Made by a program: the position numbers and the translations under genes. A DNA stretch of 64,000 nucleotides from Acidovorax sp. NO-1 (GTDB lineage: Bacteria; Pseudomonadota; Gammaproteobacteria; Burkholderiales; Burkholderiaceae_C): assembly GCF_000238595.1 (NCBI RefSeq), contig NZ_AGTS01000145.1, forward strand, positions 1 through 64,000. Direction: 5' to 3'. Shown one piece after another: positions 44,623 through 54,272 of the stretch (the stretch's first letter is position 1; each line of letters begins with the position of its first letter). The notes beneath the pieces were generated by a model. It searched no databases, was not told the origin of the DNA, and worked only from the letters and a program-made list of their open reading frames with translations.

Positions 44623-46011
44623 TCAGTGGCTGGCGGCGCCCACGTGCGCATCGGGCTTGACCCGGTGCAGCAGGGCCAGCATGGCCGCTTCGATACGGGC
44701 CAGGGCCTCGGGGGTGTGGCCTTCAAAACGCAGCACCAGCACCGGCGTGGTGTTGCTGGCGCGGATCAGGCCAAAGCCATCGGGCCAGTCCACGCGCAGA
44801 CCGTCGATGGTGCTGATGGCGGCAGGCGCGGCAAAGGTCTCCGCGGCCAGGGCCTGCAATTCAGCCGTGAGGCGATGTGGTTCGCCCTCGGCGCAGGCCA
44901 CGTTCAGCTCGGGGGTGGAGTGGCTGGTGGGCAGCGCATTGAGCACCGCGCTCGGGTCGGCGCTTTTGCTCAAGATCTCCAGCAGGCGGCAGCCGGCATA
45001 CGTACCGTCGTCAAAGCCGTACCACCGTTCCTTGAAAAAGATGTGGCCGCTCATCTCGCCGCCCAGCGGGGAGTTTGTCTCCTTCATGCGCGCCTTGATG
45101 AGCGAGTGGCCGGTCTTGAACATCACCGGCACGCCGCCCGCGGCCGCAATGGCAGGCGCCAGGCGCTGGGTGCACTTCACGTCGAAGATGATTTCGCCGC
45201 CGGGCACGCGCGAGAGCACGTCTTGCGCAAACAGCATCATCTGGCGGTCGGGGAAGATGTTGGTGCCTTCCTTGGTCACGATGCCCAGGCGGTCGCCGTC
45301 GCCGTCAAACGCCAGGCCCAGCTCGGCGTCGCTGGCCTTCAGGGCCTCGATGAGGTCACGCAGGTTCTCGGGCTTGCTCGGGTCGGGATGGTGGTTGGGG
45401 AAGTTGCCGTCCACCTCGGAGAACAGCTCGATCACCTCGCAGCCCAGGGCGCGGAAGATGTCCGGCGCCGAGGCACCGGCAATGCCGTTGCCGCAGTCCA
45501 CCACGATCTTGATCGGGCGGGCCAGTTTCACATCGCCCACGATGCGTTCGCGGTACGCGGGCAGCACGTCCACAGGGCGCACCGAGCCGCCGGGCAGCAG
45601 CTGCCAGGTTTCCTGCTCCATGGTGCGGCGAAGCTGCTGGATTTCTTCGCCATAAATGGCGCGGCCGTTCAGCACCATCTTGAAGCCGTTGTAGTCCCTG
45701 GGGTTGTGGCTGCCCGTGACCTGAATACCGCTGGCACACAGCGTGCTGGCTGCAAAGTACAGCAGCGGCGTGGTCACCAGGCCCACATCGATCACCTCCA
45801 TGCCCGCCTCCACCAGCCCCTGGATCAGCGCACCCGAGATGGCCGGGCCTGACAGGCGCCCATCGCGCCCCACTGCCACGGTGGTCTGGCCTTCGGCGCG
45901 GGCTGCCGTGCCAAAGGCCCGGCCCAGGCCGAGAGCAACTTCTTCGTTGAGCGTGGACGGCACAATGCCGCGGATATCGTAGGCTTTGAAAATGGCGGGT
46001 GTGGGCTGCAC
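44623..46011 (-). CDS. Phosphomannomutase/phosphoglucomutase
   Basis: This is a 462-residue alpha-D-phosphohexomutase with four domains. AIFKAYDIRGIVPSTL starts it. The phosphoserine loop is VTGSHNPRDYNGFKM, metal binding is in LAFDGDGDRLGIV, and sugar binding is in GGEMSGHIFFKERWYGFDDG. The C-terminal phosphate-binding segment is LIRASNTTPVLVLRFEG. It equals AlgC in length and would make mannose-1-P and glucose-1-P for surface polysaccharide. I chose the GTG at 46011 because the family begins there; ATGs further upstream at 46056 and 46092 add unrelated residues. Confidence 0.93.
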   Translation of the reverse strand: MQPTPAIFKAYDIRGIVPSTLNEEVALGLGRAFGTAARAEGQTTVAVGRDGRLSGPAISGALIQGLVEAGMEVIDVGLVTTPLLYFAASTLCASGIQVTGSHNPRDYNGFKMVLNGRAIYGEEIQQLRRTMEQETWQLLPGGSVRPVDVLPAYRERIVGDVKLARPIKIVVDCGNGIAGASAPDIFRALGCEVIELFSEVDGNFPNHHPDPSKPENLRDLIEALKASDAELGLAFDGDGDRLGIVTKEGTNIFPDRQMMLFAQDVLSRVPGGEIIFDVKCTQRLAPAIAAAGGVPVMFKTGHSLIKARMKETNSPLGGEMSGHIFFKERWYGFDDGTYAGCRLLEILSKSADPSAVLNALPTSHSTPELNVACAEGEPHRLTAELQALAAETFAAPAAISTIDGLRVDWPDGFGLIRASNTTPVLVLRFEGHTPEALARIEAAMLALLHRVKPDAHVGAASH

Positions 46012-46142
46012 GCAGGGGCCTTTCGCGATGGGTTGACACGGTCTTGAAGTCCGCAGCATTGTAGGCGTGGCACTTTGGCCGCCGCTGGGCACATGTCCGA
46101 AAACGGCCAGTGCACGGCCGCCGGCCTCCTATCATTGGGCGC

Positions 46143-47704
46143 ATGACCTCGCCTGCCCTGCCCCTTGCCGCCGATACCGCCCGGGACGAAGGCCGCTACC
46201 TGGCCGTGCTGGCGCGTGATGCACGGTTTGACGGGCATTTCTTCACGGCCGTGACCTCCACCGGCATCTACTGCCGCCCGGTGTGCGCCGTGCGTGCGCC
46301 CCGGCGCGAGAACTGCCGTTTTTTGTGCTGGCCGCGCAGGCGGAAAGCGCCGGGTTTCGCCCCTGTCTGCGCTGCCGGCCCGAAGTCGCCCCGCAGGCGC
46401 TGGTGTGGTCGGTGCAGGACGCGAGCAACATCCTGGTGCAGCAGGCCGTGCGCCTGCTGGATGCCCCCGACCTGTGGCCCGCGCCGACCGCGCCGGGCGA
46501 AGGCAGCGCCACCGTGGCCCGGCTGGCCGCACGCCTGGGTGTGAGCGACCGGCACCTGCGCCGTATTTTTGAGGCGGCCCTGGGCGTGTCGCCCTTGCAA
46601 TACCTGCAGACACGCCGGCTGCTCACGGCCAAACAGCTGCTCACCGACACCCCCATGCCCGTTACCCAGGTCGCTTTGGCCAGCGGCTTTGCGAGTGTGC
46701 GGCGCTTCAATGCAGCGTTTTCGGGCCACTATGGCCTGAACCCCACACAGCTGCGGCGCAGCGGCACCACCGCAGGGGCGCAATCCACCAGCACGCTGCG
46801 CCTGGCCTGGCGCCCGCCGCTGGATGTGCCTGCGCTGCTGGCATTTTTTGAACGGCGGCAGTTCCACGGCGTGGAATGGGTGGTGCCGCAGGAGGCCACG
46901 CTGCGGCGCACGGTACGTCTGCCCGCCTCCTGCACCGGCCTGACGGGCGAAACCACGGGCTGGTTCAGCGCACGCTTTGACACGGCCCGCCACCAGGTGC
47001 TGCTGCAGACCAGCGACAGCCTGTACCCCGTGCTGCCGCTCGTGATCCGCCGCGTGCGCGCCATGCTCGACCTGGACGCCGACCCCGCGGCCATCAACGC
47101 CGTGCTGCACGCGCACTTTCCGCAGGGCGACGGCTTGCGCGTGCCCGGTGCGTTCGATGGCTTCGAGCTGGCCGTGCGCGCCGTGCTGGGCCAGCAGATC
47201 ACCGTGGCCGCTGCTCGCACCCTGGGCCAGCGGCTGGTGGAGCGGCTGGGTGAGCCCATCGAAACGCCCTGGCCCGGCCTGAACCGCCTGTTCCCCACCG
47301 CTGCCACGCTGGCAGCGGCCGACGGAGATACCTTGGGCCAGCTGGGCATCGTGCGCCAGCGCCAGGCGGCCATCGTGGCCCTGGCCCGCGCTGTGGAGGG
47401 CGGCACACTGGCCTTGCACGCGGGTGCCGACGTGGCCAGCACCACGGCCGCGCTGTGCCAGCTCCCGGGCATTGGCGACTGGACGGCCCAGTACATCGCC
47501 ATGCGCGTGCTGCGCTGGCCGGATGCGTTTCCGGCCGGGGATGTGGCGCTGCACAAGGCCCTGGGCGTGCAGGGGCACAAGAACCCGGCCCGCGCCGCCG
47601 CCGAGGCCTCGCAGGCCTGGCGGCCGTGGCGCAGCTATGCGGTGCTGCGCGCCTGGGCGGCAGGTGCAGCTGCGCCAGCGCCTTCACAACTATCAAAAAC
47701 ATAG
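46143..47704 (+). pseudogene. Ada-type regulator/AlkA DNA glycosylase fusion with a frameshift
   Basis: The first frame (from ATG 46143) gives [20 protein letters not shown] and [15 protein letters not shown], the Ada metal domain. A second frame continues [13 protein letters not shown] and RPCLRCRPE, then an AraC-type HTH ([20 protein letters not shown]), an AlkA N-terminal domain and a helix-hairpin-helix glycosylase domain (LPGIGDWTAQYIAMRVL with the catalytic Asp in PAGDVALH). The change occurs in a run of six Ts (46319-46324); seven Ts would restore one frame. The shift separates the four zinc Cys of the Ada domain. The AlkA part could still be made from an internal start. It may be a sequencing error. 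Its stop lies inside repeat copy 7. Confidence 0.85.
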
Positions 47705-47758
47705 CTGCCAGCGCATATCCAGCAAGCGCTGGAGGCCAATTTCATCTAAAAATCCAGA
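47688..47758. repeat. Dispersed palindromic repeat, copy 7, at the end of the Ada/AlkA gene
   Basis: TCAAAAACATAGCTGCCAGC, then GCATATCCAGCAAGCGCTGG and AGGCCAATTTCATCTAAAAA. The TAG of TAGCTGCC is the stop codon of the preceding gene, and the last residues SQLSKT come from the repeat edge. Confidence 0.85.
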
Positions 47759-47766
47759 TTTCAACC

Positions 47767-48315
47767 ATGCAATTTCATCCCCACACCGTGCAGTTGCGCA
47801 CTTCCACCCTGCTCGGGCCCGTGCGCCTGGCGGCATCACCTACCGGCCTGGCGGGCGTCTGGTTTGAGGGCCAGCGGCACGAACCCGGTATGCAGCTTTA
47901 CGGCCCCGCCGCCTGGCCGTGCGTGCCCGGCCACGCGCTGCTGAAGGAGGCGGCCCAGCAGCTGGAGCAATACCTTGCCGGTCAACGGGCGGGGTTTGAC
48001 CTGCCACTGGACTTTTCGGGCGGCACGCCCTTCCAGCAGGCCGTGTGGCAGGCCCTGCTGGCGATCGGCCGGGGCGCCACCACCAGCTATGGCGCCTTGG
48101 GCCGCCAACTGGGCCGCCCCCTGGCCGTGCGCGCCGTGGGCGCCGCCGTGGGGCGCAACCCCCTCAGCGTGGTCGTGCCCTGCCACCGCGTGGTGGGCTC
48201 GGACGGCAGCCTGACGGGCTATGCCGGTGGCCTCGACCGGAAGACGGCCTTGCTGAGGCTGGAGAATGCGGGGCCTGCCACCGCCTACAACTTTCCACCG
48301 CAAGGATTCGCATGA
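47767..48315 (+). CDS. ogt: Methylated-DNA--protein-cysteine methyltransferase
   Basis: The protein is 182 residues. An N-terminal ribonuclease-H-like lid is followed by the DNA-binding and active domain: FQQAVWQALLAIGRGATTSYGAL, RAVGAAVGRNPLSVVVPCHRVVGSDGSLTGYAGGL, with acceptor Cys139 in PCHRV. It removes alkyl groups from O6-alkylguanine by irreversible self-alkylation. It follows the Ada/AlkA gene, forming an alkylation-repair pair. Its stop overlaps the ATG of the next gene (ATGA). Confidence 0.95.
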   Translation: MQFHPHTVQLRTSTLLGPVRLAASPTGLAGVWFEGQRHEPGMQLYGPAAWPCVPGHALLKEAAQQLEQYLAGQRAGFDLPLDFSGGTPFQQAVWQALLAIGRGATTSYGALGRQLGRPLAVRAVGAAVGRNPLSVVVPCHRVVGSDGSLTGYAGGLDRKTALLRLENAGPATAYNFPPQGFA

Positions 48316-49238
48316 ACAGCCCCGGCAACCAGCCCGTATCCACCTGGATCGGCGAATTCATTGCGCTGGCGGCGCTCTGGGGCGCATCGTTTCTGTTCAT
48401 GCGGCTGGGCGCTTCAGAGTTCGGGCCCCTGCCCACGGCCGGGTTGCGCGTGGCCCTGGCTACGGTGTTCCTCTGGCCGATCATGCTGCGCCAGGGCCAC
48501 GGCGGCGCGCTGCGCCAGCACTGGCGCCCCATTCTGTTCGCGGGGGTCATCAACTCGGCCATTCCGTTTGCATTGTTCTCGTGGGCGGTGCTGCACATTG
48601 CCACGGGGTTGACCTCCATCCTCAACGCCACGGTGCCGCTGTTTGGCGCGCTGGTGGCCTGGGCGTGGCTGGGCGACCGCATCAACCGCCTGCGCTGGCT
48701 GGGGCTGGCGCTGGGTTTTGTGGGCGTAGCCCTGCTGGCGTGGCGGGCGCCATCGGGCACGGGTTTCAAGACCGACAGCGCCCACTGGGCCATCGCCGCC
48801 TGCCTGCTGGCCTCGGCGTTCTATGGGCTGTCGGCCAGCTTTGCGCGGCGCTATCTCACCGGCATTCCACCGCTGGCCACTGCCACCGGCAGCCAGCTGG
48901 GTGCGGCGCTGGGCCTGGCCCTGCCCACGCTGTGGTTCTGGCCCGCGCAGATGCCCGGTTTGCGCGCCTGGGGCGCCATTCTGGCCATAGCCGTGCTGTG
49001 CACCGGCATTGCGTACATCCTGTACTTCCGCCTGATCGCCAGCGCCGGGCCCAGCCGGGCTCTGGCCGTGACCTTCATCACCCCGGTGTTTGCGGTGCTG
49101 TACGGCGCGCTCTTCCTGGGCGAGCGGATTACCCCCTGGATGATGGGCTGCGCCCTGGTGATCGTGTGCGGCACCCTGTTGTCAACCGGACTTATCAGGA
49201 CGCTTCCCCTGCTGCGACCCGCCCCTGAACGGCCCTAA
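48312..49238 (+). CDS. EamA/DMT-family transporter
   Basis: The protein is 308 residues with ten predicted membrane helices in two EamA repeats. The first holds LAALWGASFLFMRLGASEFGP, GVINSAIPFALFSWAVLHI and LNATVPLFGALVAWAWLGD. The second holds WAIAACLLASAFYGLSASFARR and the helix before LFLGERITPWMMGCALVI. Such proteins export amino acids or other metabolites; the substrate is unknown. It is translationally coupled to ogt by a 4-bp overlap, though no functional link is evident. Confidence 0.9.
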   Translation: MNSPGNQPVSTWIGEFIALAALWGASFLFMRLGASEFGPLPTAGLRVALATVFLWPIMLRQGHGGALRQHWRPILFAGVINSAIPFALFSWAVLHIATGLTSILNATVPLFGALVAWAWLGDRINRLRWLGLALGFVGVALLAWRAPSGTGFKTDSAHWAIAACLLASAFYGLSASFARRYLTGIPPLATATGSQLGAALGLALPTLWFWPAQMPGLRAWGAILAIAVLCTGIAYILYFRLIASAGPSRALAVTFITPVFAVLYGALFLGERITPWMMGCALVIVCGTLLSTGLIRTLPLLRPAPERP

Positions 49239-49392
49239 ACTTGGCGCATGGGTTTCTCACCGGGCGTTTGCCATCTGACCGAGTCCGCCTGCGGCAGGGG
49301 GTGGGGCCCTGCCACCCACACCAACGGCGGCGCCCCACGCGCTTGGTGGCCTGCGCGTGTTTTGTCGGCAGGTCTTGTGCGGGCGTTCTTTC

Positions 49393-52300
49393 ATGGGTAA
49401 CAACACCCTTTTGGCGGGCACGGCGGTCATGTCGCTGCTGCTGGTATTGGCATGGCTGCCCCCCAAAGAGGCGCTGACCCCGTCGCGCAGCACCCTGCTG
49501 CTGCTGGGCGTGGCCGGTGGCATTGTCTCGGTGCTGGCCTTTGCGGCCTTGCGCTGGAATGCCCCGGAACTGCGCGTGGCGGCCTACCCTACTGCGGCCA
49601 GCTTTCTGGCACTTTTTTTCGGCGCACCGGCCGCCATCGTCACGGCACTGATGGCCCTGGCCGCGGTGGTCTGGGCCGACCCGCAGAGCGCACTGCCAGC
49701 CACCGTGGTGCTTGGTATGGCGGTCACCAGTGGAATGCTGTGGCGCATGGTGGTCGCGCGCAGCGGCGTACCCCCTTGGGCTGCGGTGGTGGGCCTGACC
49801 CTCACCTTGCCGCTGGCAGTGGCCATCGGCCTGTGGGCCAGCAGCGGCGGGGCCGATGCGCTGCTGCCCTTGCCCTGGCACCACGGCGCCGGTGTGTTGA
49901 TGCTGGGCGTGGGGCGCCTGCTGCTGGCCACCAAGGCGCGTGCCGAGCTTGCGCGCACCGACATCCAGCACACGCTCGGGCAGCAGGAGCAGCAACTGCA
50001 GCTGGCGCTCGATTCGATGGCGGGCGGGCGCTGGGAATGGGACGTGGCAGAGCGGCGATTTCGCTGCCATGGCAGTTTCTACGAGACCTTTGGCATCACA
50101 CCGGCCGATGCCGATGCGCCCGACCTGTGGGACCGCTGGTATGCCCGGCGCCACCCCCAGGACGCCGAACGCAACGCCGCCAGGCTGGCGCGGGCGATGG
50201 ACGGGCTGGAAGACAGCTACGAAGCCGAGTTCCGGGTGATGGACAACGAGGGCCGCTGGCACTGGCTCATGTCGCGCGGCACCGTGGCCACGCGCGATGC
50301 AGCCAACCGGCCCACCAGCCTGATCGGCATGGACGTGGACATCACCGCGCACCGCGAGGTGCAGGACGCGCTGCGCACCTCAGAGCTGAAATACACCACG
50401 TTCTACCAGACGCTGCCCGACCCTGCGGGCATCTCGCGCATCGCTGACGGCCGGTATCTGGACGTGAATCCGGCATTCTGCGAACTGCTGGGGCGACCGC
50501 GTGAGGAGGTGATCGGGCGCACCTCCACCGAACTACGGATCTGGGCCAGCGAACACGAGCGCACCCGCTTGGTGGAGACCTTCCTGCGCGAGGGCAAGGT
50601 GGACCGCCTGCCACTGGTGGCGCAGCGCGACGGTGTCCGCATACCCGGCCAGATGTCGGCACGCTCCGTGCTTGTGGATGGCGAAAACTGTTTTGTTTTC
50701 GTTTTCCACGACATGACCGAAGCCCACCGCGCGAGTGAAGAGTTGCGCGCCCTCAACGGCCTCTTGCAGCAGGCCGGCCGCCTTGCCCGGCTGGGTGTCT
50801 GGGAGGACGAACGCGGCAAGGGCCTGGTGTACTGGTCCGACGTGTGCCGGGACATCCACGGCCTGCCCCCGGGCTCTCCCGTGCCGCACGACTACATCAA
50901 CCACCATGTGGCCCCGGCGTACCGGGACGCCCTGCGGGAGCGCGTGCGCCAGAGCATCCTCACGTGCACCGACTGGAGCATGGAGATGGAGATCGTACGC
51001 ACCGATGGCCGCCTGGTGTGGGTGCGTGCCCGGGGCGAGCCGGTGGTCGAGAACGGGCGCGTAACCCGGTTGCGCGGCGTTGTGCAGGACATCGACGAAA
51101 CCAAACGCGCCGAGCAGCGACTGCGCCAGTCCGAAGAGCGCTTCTCGCGCATCTTTCACCTCATGCCCTACCCCATGGGCCTGTCCCGCCGCAGTGACGG
51201 GCGCTATGTGGACATCAACGCCGCCTGGGTGGAGATGCTGGGCATCCCCCGCGAGGAAGCTCTGGGCCGCACGGCCGTGGAGCTGGGCATCTTCCCCGCG
51301 CCCGTGCGCGAGCGCCTGGTGGCCGAGGTGGAGCGCACGGGCCACCTTGCCAGCTACGAAGTCATCCTGAACGTGCGCAACGGACCGCCGCGCACGGTGC
51401 TGCAGTCGATGCGGGCCACCGAATTTGACGGAGAACCCTGCTGGCTTTTCTCGGTGCACGACATCACCGACCGCAAGCGCAGTGAAGAGCGGGTGCGGGA
51501 ACGCGAGGAATTGCTGTCGCTCACCATTTCAGCCGCCTCCCTGGGCCTGTGGGACTGGAACCTGCAAACTGGCGAAATCACCGGCGACACCCGATGGCGC
51601 GCGATGCGCGGGATTGCCGCCGATGACGAACAGGCGCCCACCGGCCCCGTCGCGACGCAGTGGACCGCAGGCGTACCGCCGGACGATATGGACCGCATCA
51701 CCGCCGAACTGGCGCGCCATACCGAACACCCGGCCACACCGTTTGATGCCACCTGGCGCGTCAACCCGCCCGGTGACCCGGCGCGCTGGGTGCGCAACCT
51801 GGGCAAGATCGTCGGCTTTGACGCCGCGGGGCGCCCCGAACGCATGCTGGGCGTGGCCATCGACGTCACCCCCCAGCGGGAGCAGGAGGTGTTGCTGCAG
51901 CGCCTGGCGCTGTTTGATGCCCTCACCGGCCTGCCCAACCGGGTGCTGCTGGCGCGCAAACTGCAGGAGTGCATGGACAAGGCACACAAGACCGGCAAGC
52001 AACTGGGCGTGGCCTATCTTGACCTCGACGGCTTCAAGCCCGTGAACGACCGCCTGGGTCACGGCGCGGGTGACCGCCTGCTGGTGGTGGTGGCCGGGCG
52101 CCTCACGCGCGCCTTGCGCCCGCTGGATACCGTGGCCCGGCTGGGCGGTGACGTATTCGTGATCCTCATGCCCGAACTGGAAACAGCCGACGACTGCGAA
52201 CGCCTGCTCCACCGGGTGATGGAAAGCGTTTCAGCGCCGTACACGCTCGATACCGAGCGCGTCGTGGTCACGGCCAGCATTGGCTACACGGTGTTTCCGC

Positions 52301-53223
52301 AAGACGCCGCCGACGCCGACGCCCTGCTGCGCCACGCCGACCAGGCCATGTACGCCGCCAAGCAGGCCGGGCGCAACCGGTTTCACCAGTTCGACGCCGC
52401 GCAGGAACGTGCCCTGCAGGTGCTGCGCGAACAGGGCCGCCACCTGCGTGAAGCGCTGACGGCGTCGCAGTTCACGCTGTACCTGCAGCCCAAGGTGGAC
52501 ATGCGCAGCGGCGCAGTGGTGGGCGCAGAGGCGCTGGCCCGCTGGAACCACCCCGAGCGCGGCGTGGTGCCACCCGGCGATTTCCTGCCCCTGCTCGAAG
52601 GTACCGAACTGGAAATCAGCTTTGGTCAGTGGGTGGTGGAGGCCGCACTCACCACTCTGGAGCAGCTTTCTGCGCAGGGCCTGCATCTGCCCGTGGGCAT
52701 CAACATTGCTGCGCCCCACCTGCAGCACCCCGAGTTTTCAGAGTGGATGGCCCGCTGCATCGCGCGCCACCCCGGCGTGCCCGCCCATCGGCTCGAAATT
52801 GAAATCACCGAGAGCGCCGCCCTGTACGACCTGGGCGCGGTGGCCCAGACCCTGACCGCACTGCGTGCCCAAGGGCTTGTCATTTCGCTGGACGACTTCG
52901 GCACCGGCTATTCATCGCTGACCTACCTGCGCCGCCTGCCCATGGACACACTCAAGATCGACCAGAGTTTTGTGCACGGCATGATGAGCGACCCCGGCGA
53001 TCTGGCCATCGTGCAGGGCGTGATCGGCCTGGCCCGCTCGTTCGGCTACCGGGTGATCGCGGAGGGTGTGGAAACCGTGGAGCAAGGCCAGATGCTGCTG
53101 CAGTTGGGCTGCGCGCAGGCGCAGGGCTACTGCATCGCCCGGCCCATGCCCCTGCACGACTTCATCGGCTGGGCACGGTCCTGGCAGCCACCGGCTGGCT
53201 GGCAGCGGCAGCGGCCTCTCTAG
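49393..53223 (+). CDS. Membrane PAS-GGDEF-EAL protein, likely c-di-GMP phosphodiesterase
   Basis: The protein is 1276 residues. The N terminus has about 5-6 membrane helices (to about residue 190). Four or five PAS domains follow (for example WEWDVAERRFRCHGSFYETFG, YLDVNPAFCELLGRPREEV, YVDINAAWVEMLGIPREEA), then GGDEF and EAL domains. The GGDEF loop is GGDVF (residues 918-922), missing the catalytic Glu, so the cyclase half is probably inactive or regulatory. The EAL half is complete: GAEALARW with Glu1046, and DDFGTGYSSLTYL near the end. It should hydrolyse c-di-GMP. The ATG at 49393 is used; a GTG at 49357 is possible. Confidence 0.9.
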   Translation: MGNNTLLAGTAVMSLLLVLAWLPPKEALTPSRSTLLLLGVAGGIVSVLAFAALRWNAPELRVAAYPTAASFLALFFGAPAAIVTALMALAAVVWADPQSALPATVVLGMAVTSGMLWRMVVARSGVPPWAAVVGLTLTLPLAVAIGLWASSGGADALLPLPWHHGAGVLMLGVGRLLLATKARAELARTDIQHTLGQQEQQLQLALDSMAGGRWEWDVAERRFRCHGSFYETFGITPADADAPDLWDRWYARRHPQDAERNAARLARAMDGLEDSYEAEFRVMDNEGRWHWLMSRGTVATRDAANRPTSLIGMDVDITAHREVQDALRTSELKYTTFYQTLPDPAGISRIADGRYLDVNPAFCELLGRPREEVIGRTSTELRIWASEHERTRLVETFLREGKVDRLPLVAQRDGVRIPGQMSARSVLVDGENCFVFVFHDMTEAHRASEELRALNGLLQQAGRLARLGVWEDERGKGLVYWSDVCRDIHGLPPGSPVPHDYINHHVAPAYRDALRERVRQSILTCTDWSMEMEIVRTDGRLVWVRARGEPVVENGRVTRLRGVVQDIDETKRAEQRLRQSEERFSRIFHLMPYPMGLSRRSDGRYVDINAAWVEMLGIPREEALGRTAVELGIFPAPVRERLVAEVERTGHLASYEVILNVRNGPPRTVLQSMRATEFDGEPCWLFSVHDITDRKRSEERVREREELLSLTISAASLGLWDWNLQTGEITGDTRWRAMRGIAADDEQAPTGPVATQWTAGVPPDDMDRITAELARHTEHPATPFDATWRVNPPGDPARWVRNLGKIVGFDAAGRPERMLGVAIDVTPQREQEVLLQRLALFDALTGLPNRVLLARKLQECMDKAHKTGKQLGVAYLDLDGFKPVNDRLGHGAGDRLLVVVAGRLTRALRPLDTVARLGGDVFVILMPELETADDCERLLHRVMESVSAPYTLDTERVVVTASIGYTVFPQDAADADALLRHADQAMYAAKQAGRNRFHQFDAAQERALQVLREQGRHLREALTASQFTLYLQPKVDMRSGAVVGAEALARWNHPERGVVPPGDFLPLLEGTELEISFGQWVVEAALTTLEQLSAQGLHLPVGINIAAPHLQHPEFSEWMARCIARHPGVPAHRLEIEITESAALYDLGAVAQTLTALRAQGLVISLDDFGTGYSSLTYLRRLPMDTLKIDQSFVHGMMSDPGDLAIVQGVIGLARSFGYRVIAEGVETVEQGQMLLQLGCAQAQGYCIARPMPLHDFIGWARSWQPPAGWQRQRPL

Positions 53224-53500
53224 ACAAATAGGACTTCATCGCTTTATCCGCGTGAACTCGTAGCTATCGATTCCATAGCTCCCCTGCCTGCGATAACCCA
53301 CGTCCGCGGCCTCAACGCCGCCTCTCTCGCCGCTGCACTGCGTTGCCCCGGCAAAAAAACGTTTCCGCGGCAACACCAGATCGTGATGACCGGGGCGTGC
53401 GGCAAGTGCCCAATGCCCTTGCCGTAACGTGAGCGCACCGCCTTATGCACCAAGGGCGGCGCGCGACACATCGCAACGGGTCCCGGCGCCTGCGTCATGC
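53224..53500. other. Intergenic region between PAS-EAL and HPF genes
   Basis: There is no gene. The first 70 bp contain a very degenerate relative of the palindromic repeat (TAGCTATCGATTCCATAGCT). The rest is GC-rich without clear hairpins. Confidence 0.4.
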
Positions 53501-53833
53501 TTATTGCAAACCGGCCGAGCGCGGTACCCTGGATGGCGAGGTGCGCTTGATCTTGCGAAATACCGTGCGGACAGCACGTGCGAGCGCCTCGTCCAGCGCG
53601 GTGCGCCAGTCCCTGGCCACCGAGGAAACCACCACCAGTCCACGCCCTTCTGTTTTCACTGAAAGCTGGCAGCGCTTGTCGCACCCACCGCGCGGACCGT
53701 TGAGGTCCGACAGCTGGACTTCAGTACGGGGCACTTGCCAGCCGAGGCGGCGGAACACAAATCGCACCCGACGCTCGGCCTGATCGCGCATGTTGGAGCC
53801 TTCGGGGTCGCGTGTAAGAAAAAGCACTTGCAT
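53501..53833 (-). CDS. Short ribosome hibernation factor (HPF/RaiA family)
   Basis: The protein is 110 residues with the beta-alpha-beta-beta-beta-alpha fold of HPF/YfiA: MQVLFLTRDPEGSNM, RRVRFVFRRLGWQVPRTEVQLSDLN, CQLSVKTEGRGLVVV and DEALARAVRTVFRKIKR. Only the N-terminal domain is present, as in gamma-type short HPF, so it would bind the 30S decoding region without forming 100S dimers through its own C-terminal domain. The start is the ATG at 53833; an upstream ATG adds 10 residues (MRLPSTRRHV). Regulation is not visible. Confidence 0.82.
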   Translation of the reverse strand: MQVLFLTRDPEGSNMRDQAERRVRFVFRRLGWQVPRTEVQLSDLNGPRGGCDKRCQLSVKTEGRGLVVVSSVARDWRTALDEALARAVRTVFRKIKRTSPSRVPRSAGLQ

Positions 53834-54040
53834 GACATGTCTCCTGGTTGAAGGAAGCCTCAAGACTAGGATGAGGGCAGCGCCGGAAACAGCAGGTTTT
53901 TCGGAAGCCTAACCTCGCACCGGACTGAGCAAATAAGCATCGGTTTTATCTACGTGTAGCTACGGTTTAAACAGGTTTTTCCACAAGCGTGGAGCACCTA
54001 GATTGCAGTGTCTGCAACACGACCCCGAAAGAACTCAATC

Positions 54041-54223
54041 ATGAAAATCCGATACACGCTCGCCGCCGCGCTGCTGGGCAAATTCCACCACGTCCTAGAA
54101 GCCGTACGGACTCTTCTAGCTGCACCGGCCAGGTCTGCCCTGCAGCCAGTACGGATCCAGACGAAGGCCGAACGCCGCCTGCGGGCCGGCCACCTGCCCG
54201 GCCGCTATCGCCACTACGACTAG
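54041..54223 (+). CDS. Small hypothetical basic protein (60 residues)
   Basis: It is an open frame of 60 residues starting MKIRYTLAAALLGKF and ending LPGRYRHYD. The sequence is Arg/His-rich after an amphipathic start, resembling a short mobile or membrane-associated peptide. No family was recognised. It is placed 49 bp upstream of the TerB-like gene on the same strand. It may be real, but there is no strong ribosome site. Confidence 0.35.
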   Translation: MKIRYTLAAALLGKFHHVLEAVRTLLAAPARSALQPVRIQTKAERRLRAGHLPGRYRHYD

Positions 54224-54272
54224 CCATCTCTCCCCACACGCCATTGCTCCCGAATCTGCACAGGAGGATTTC

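Noticed and set aside
53240-53290. A possible further repeat copy (TAGCTATCGATTCCATAGCT)
   Set aside because: Only the TAGCT edges match. The GCGCTT/AAGCGC arms and the GGCCAATTT tail are missing, so it was not counted.
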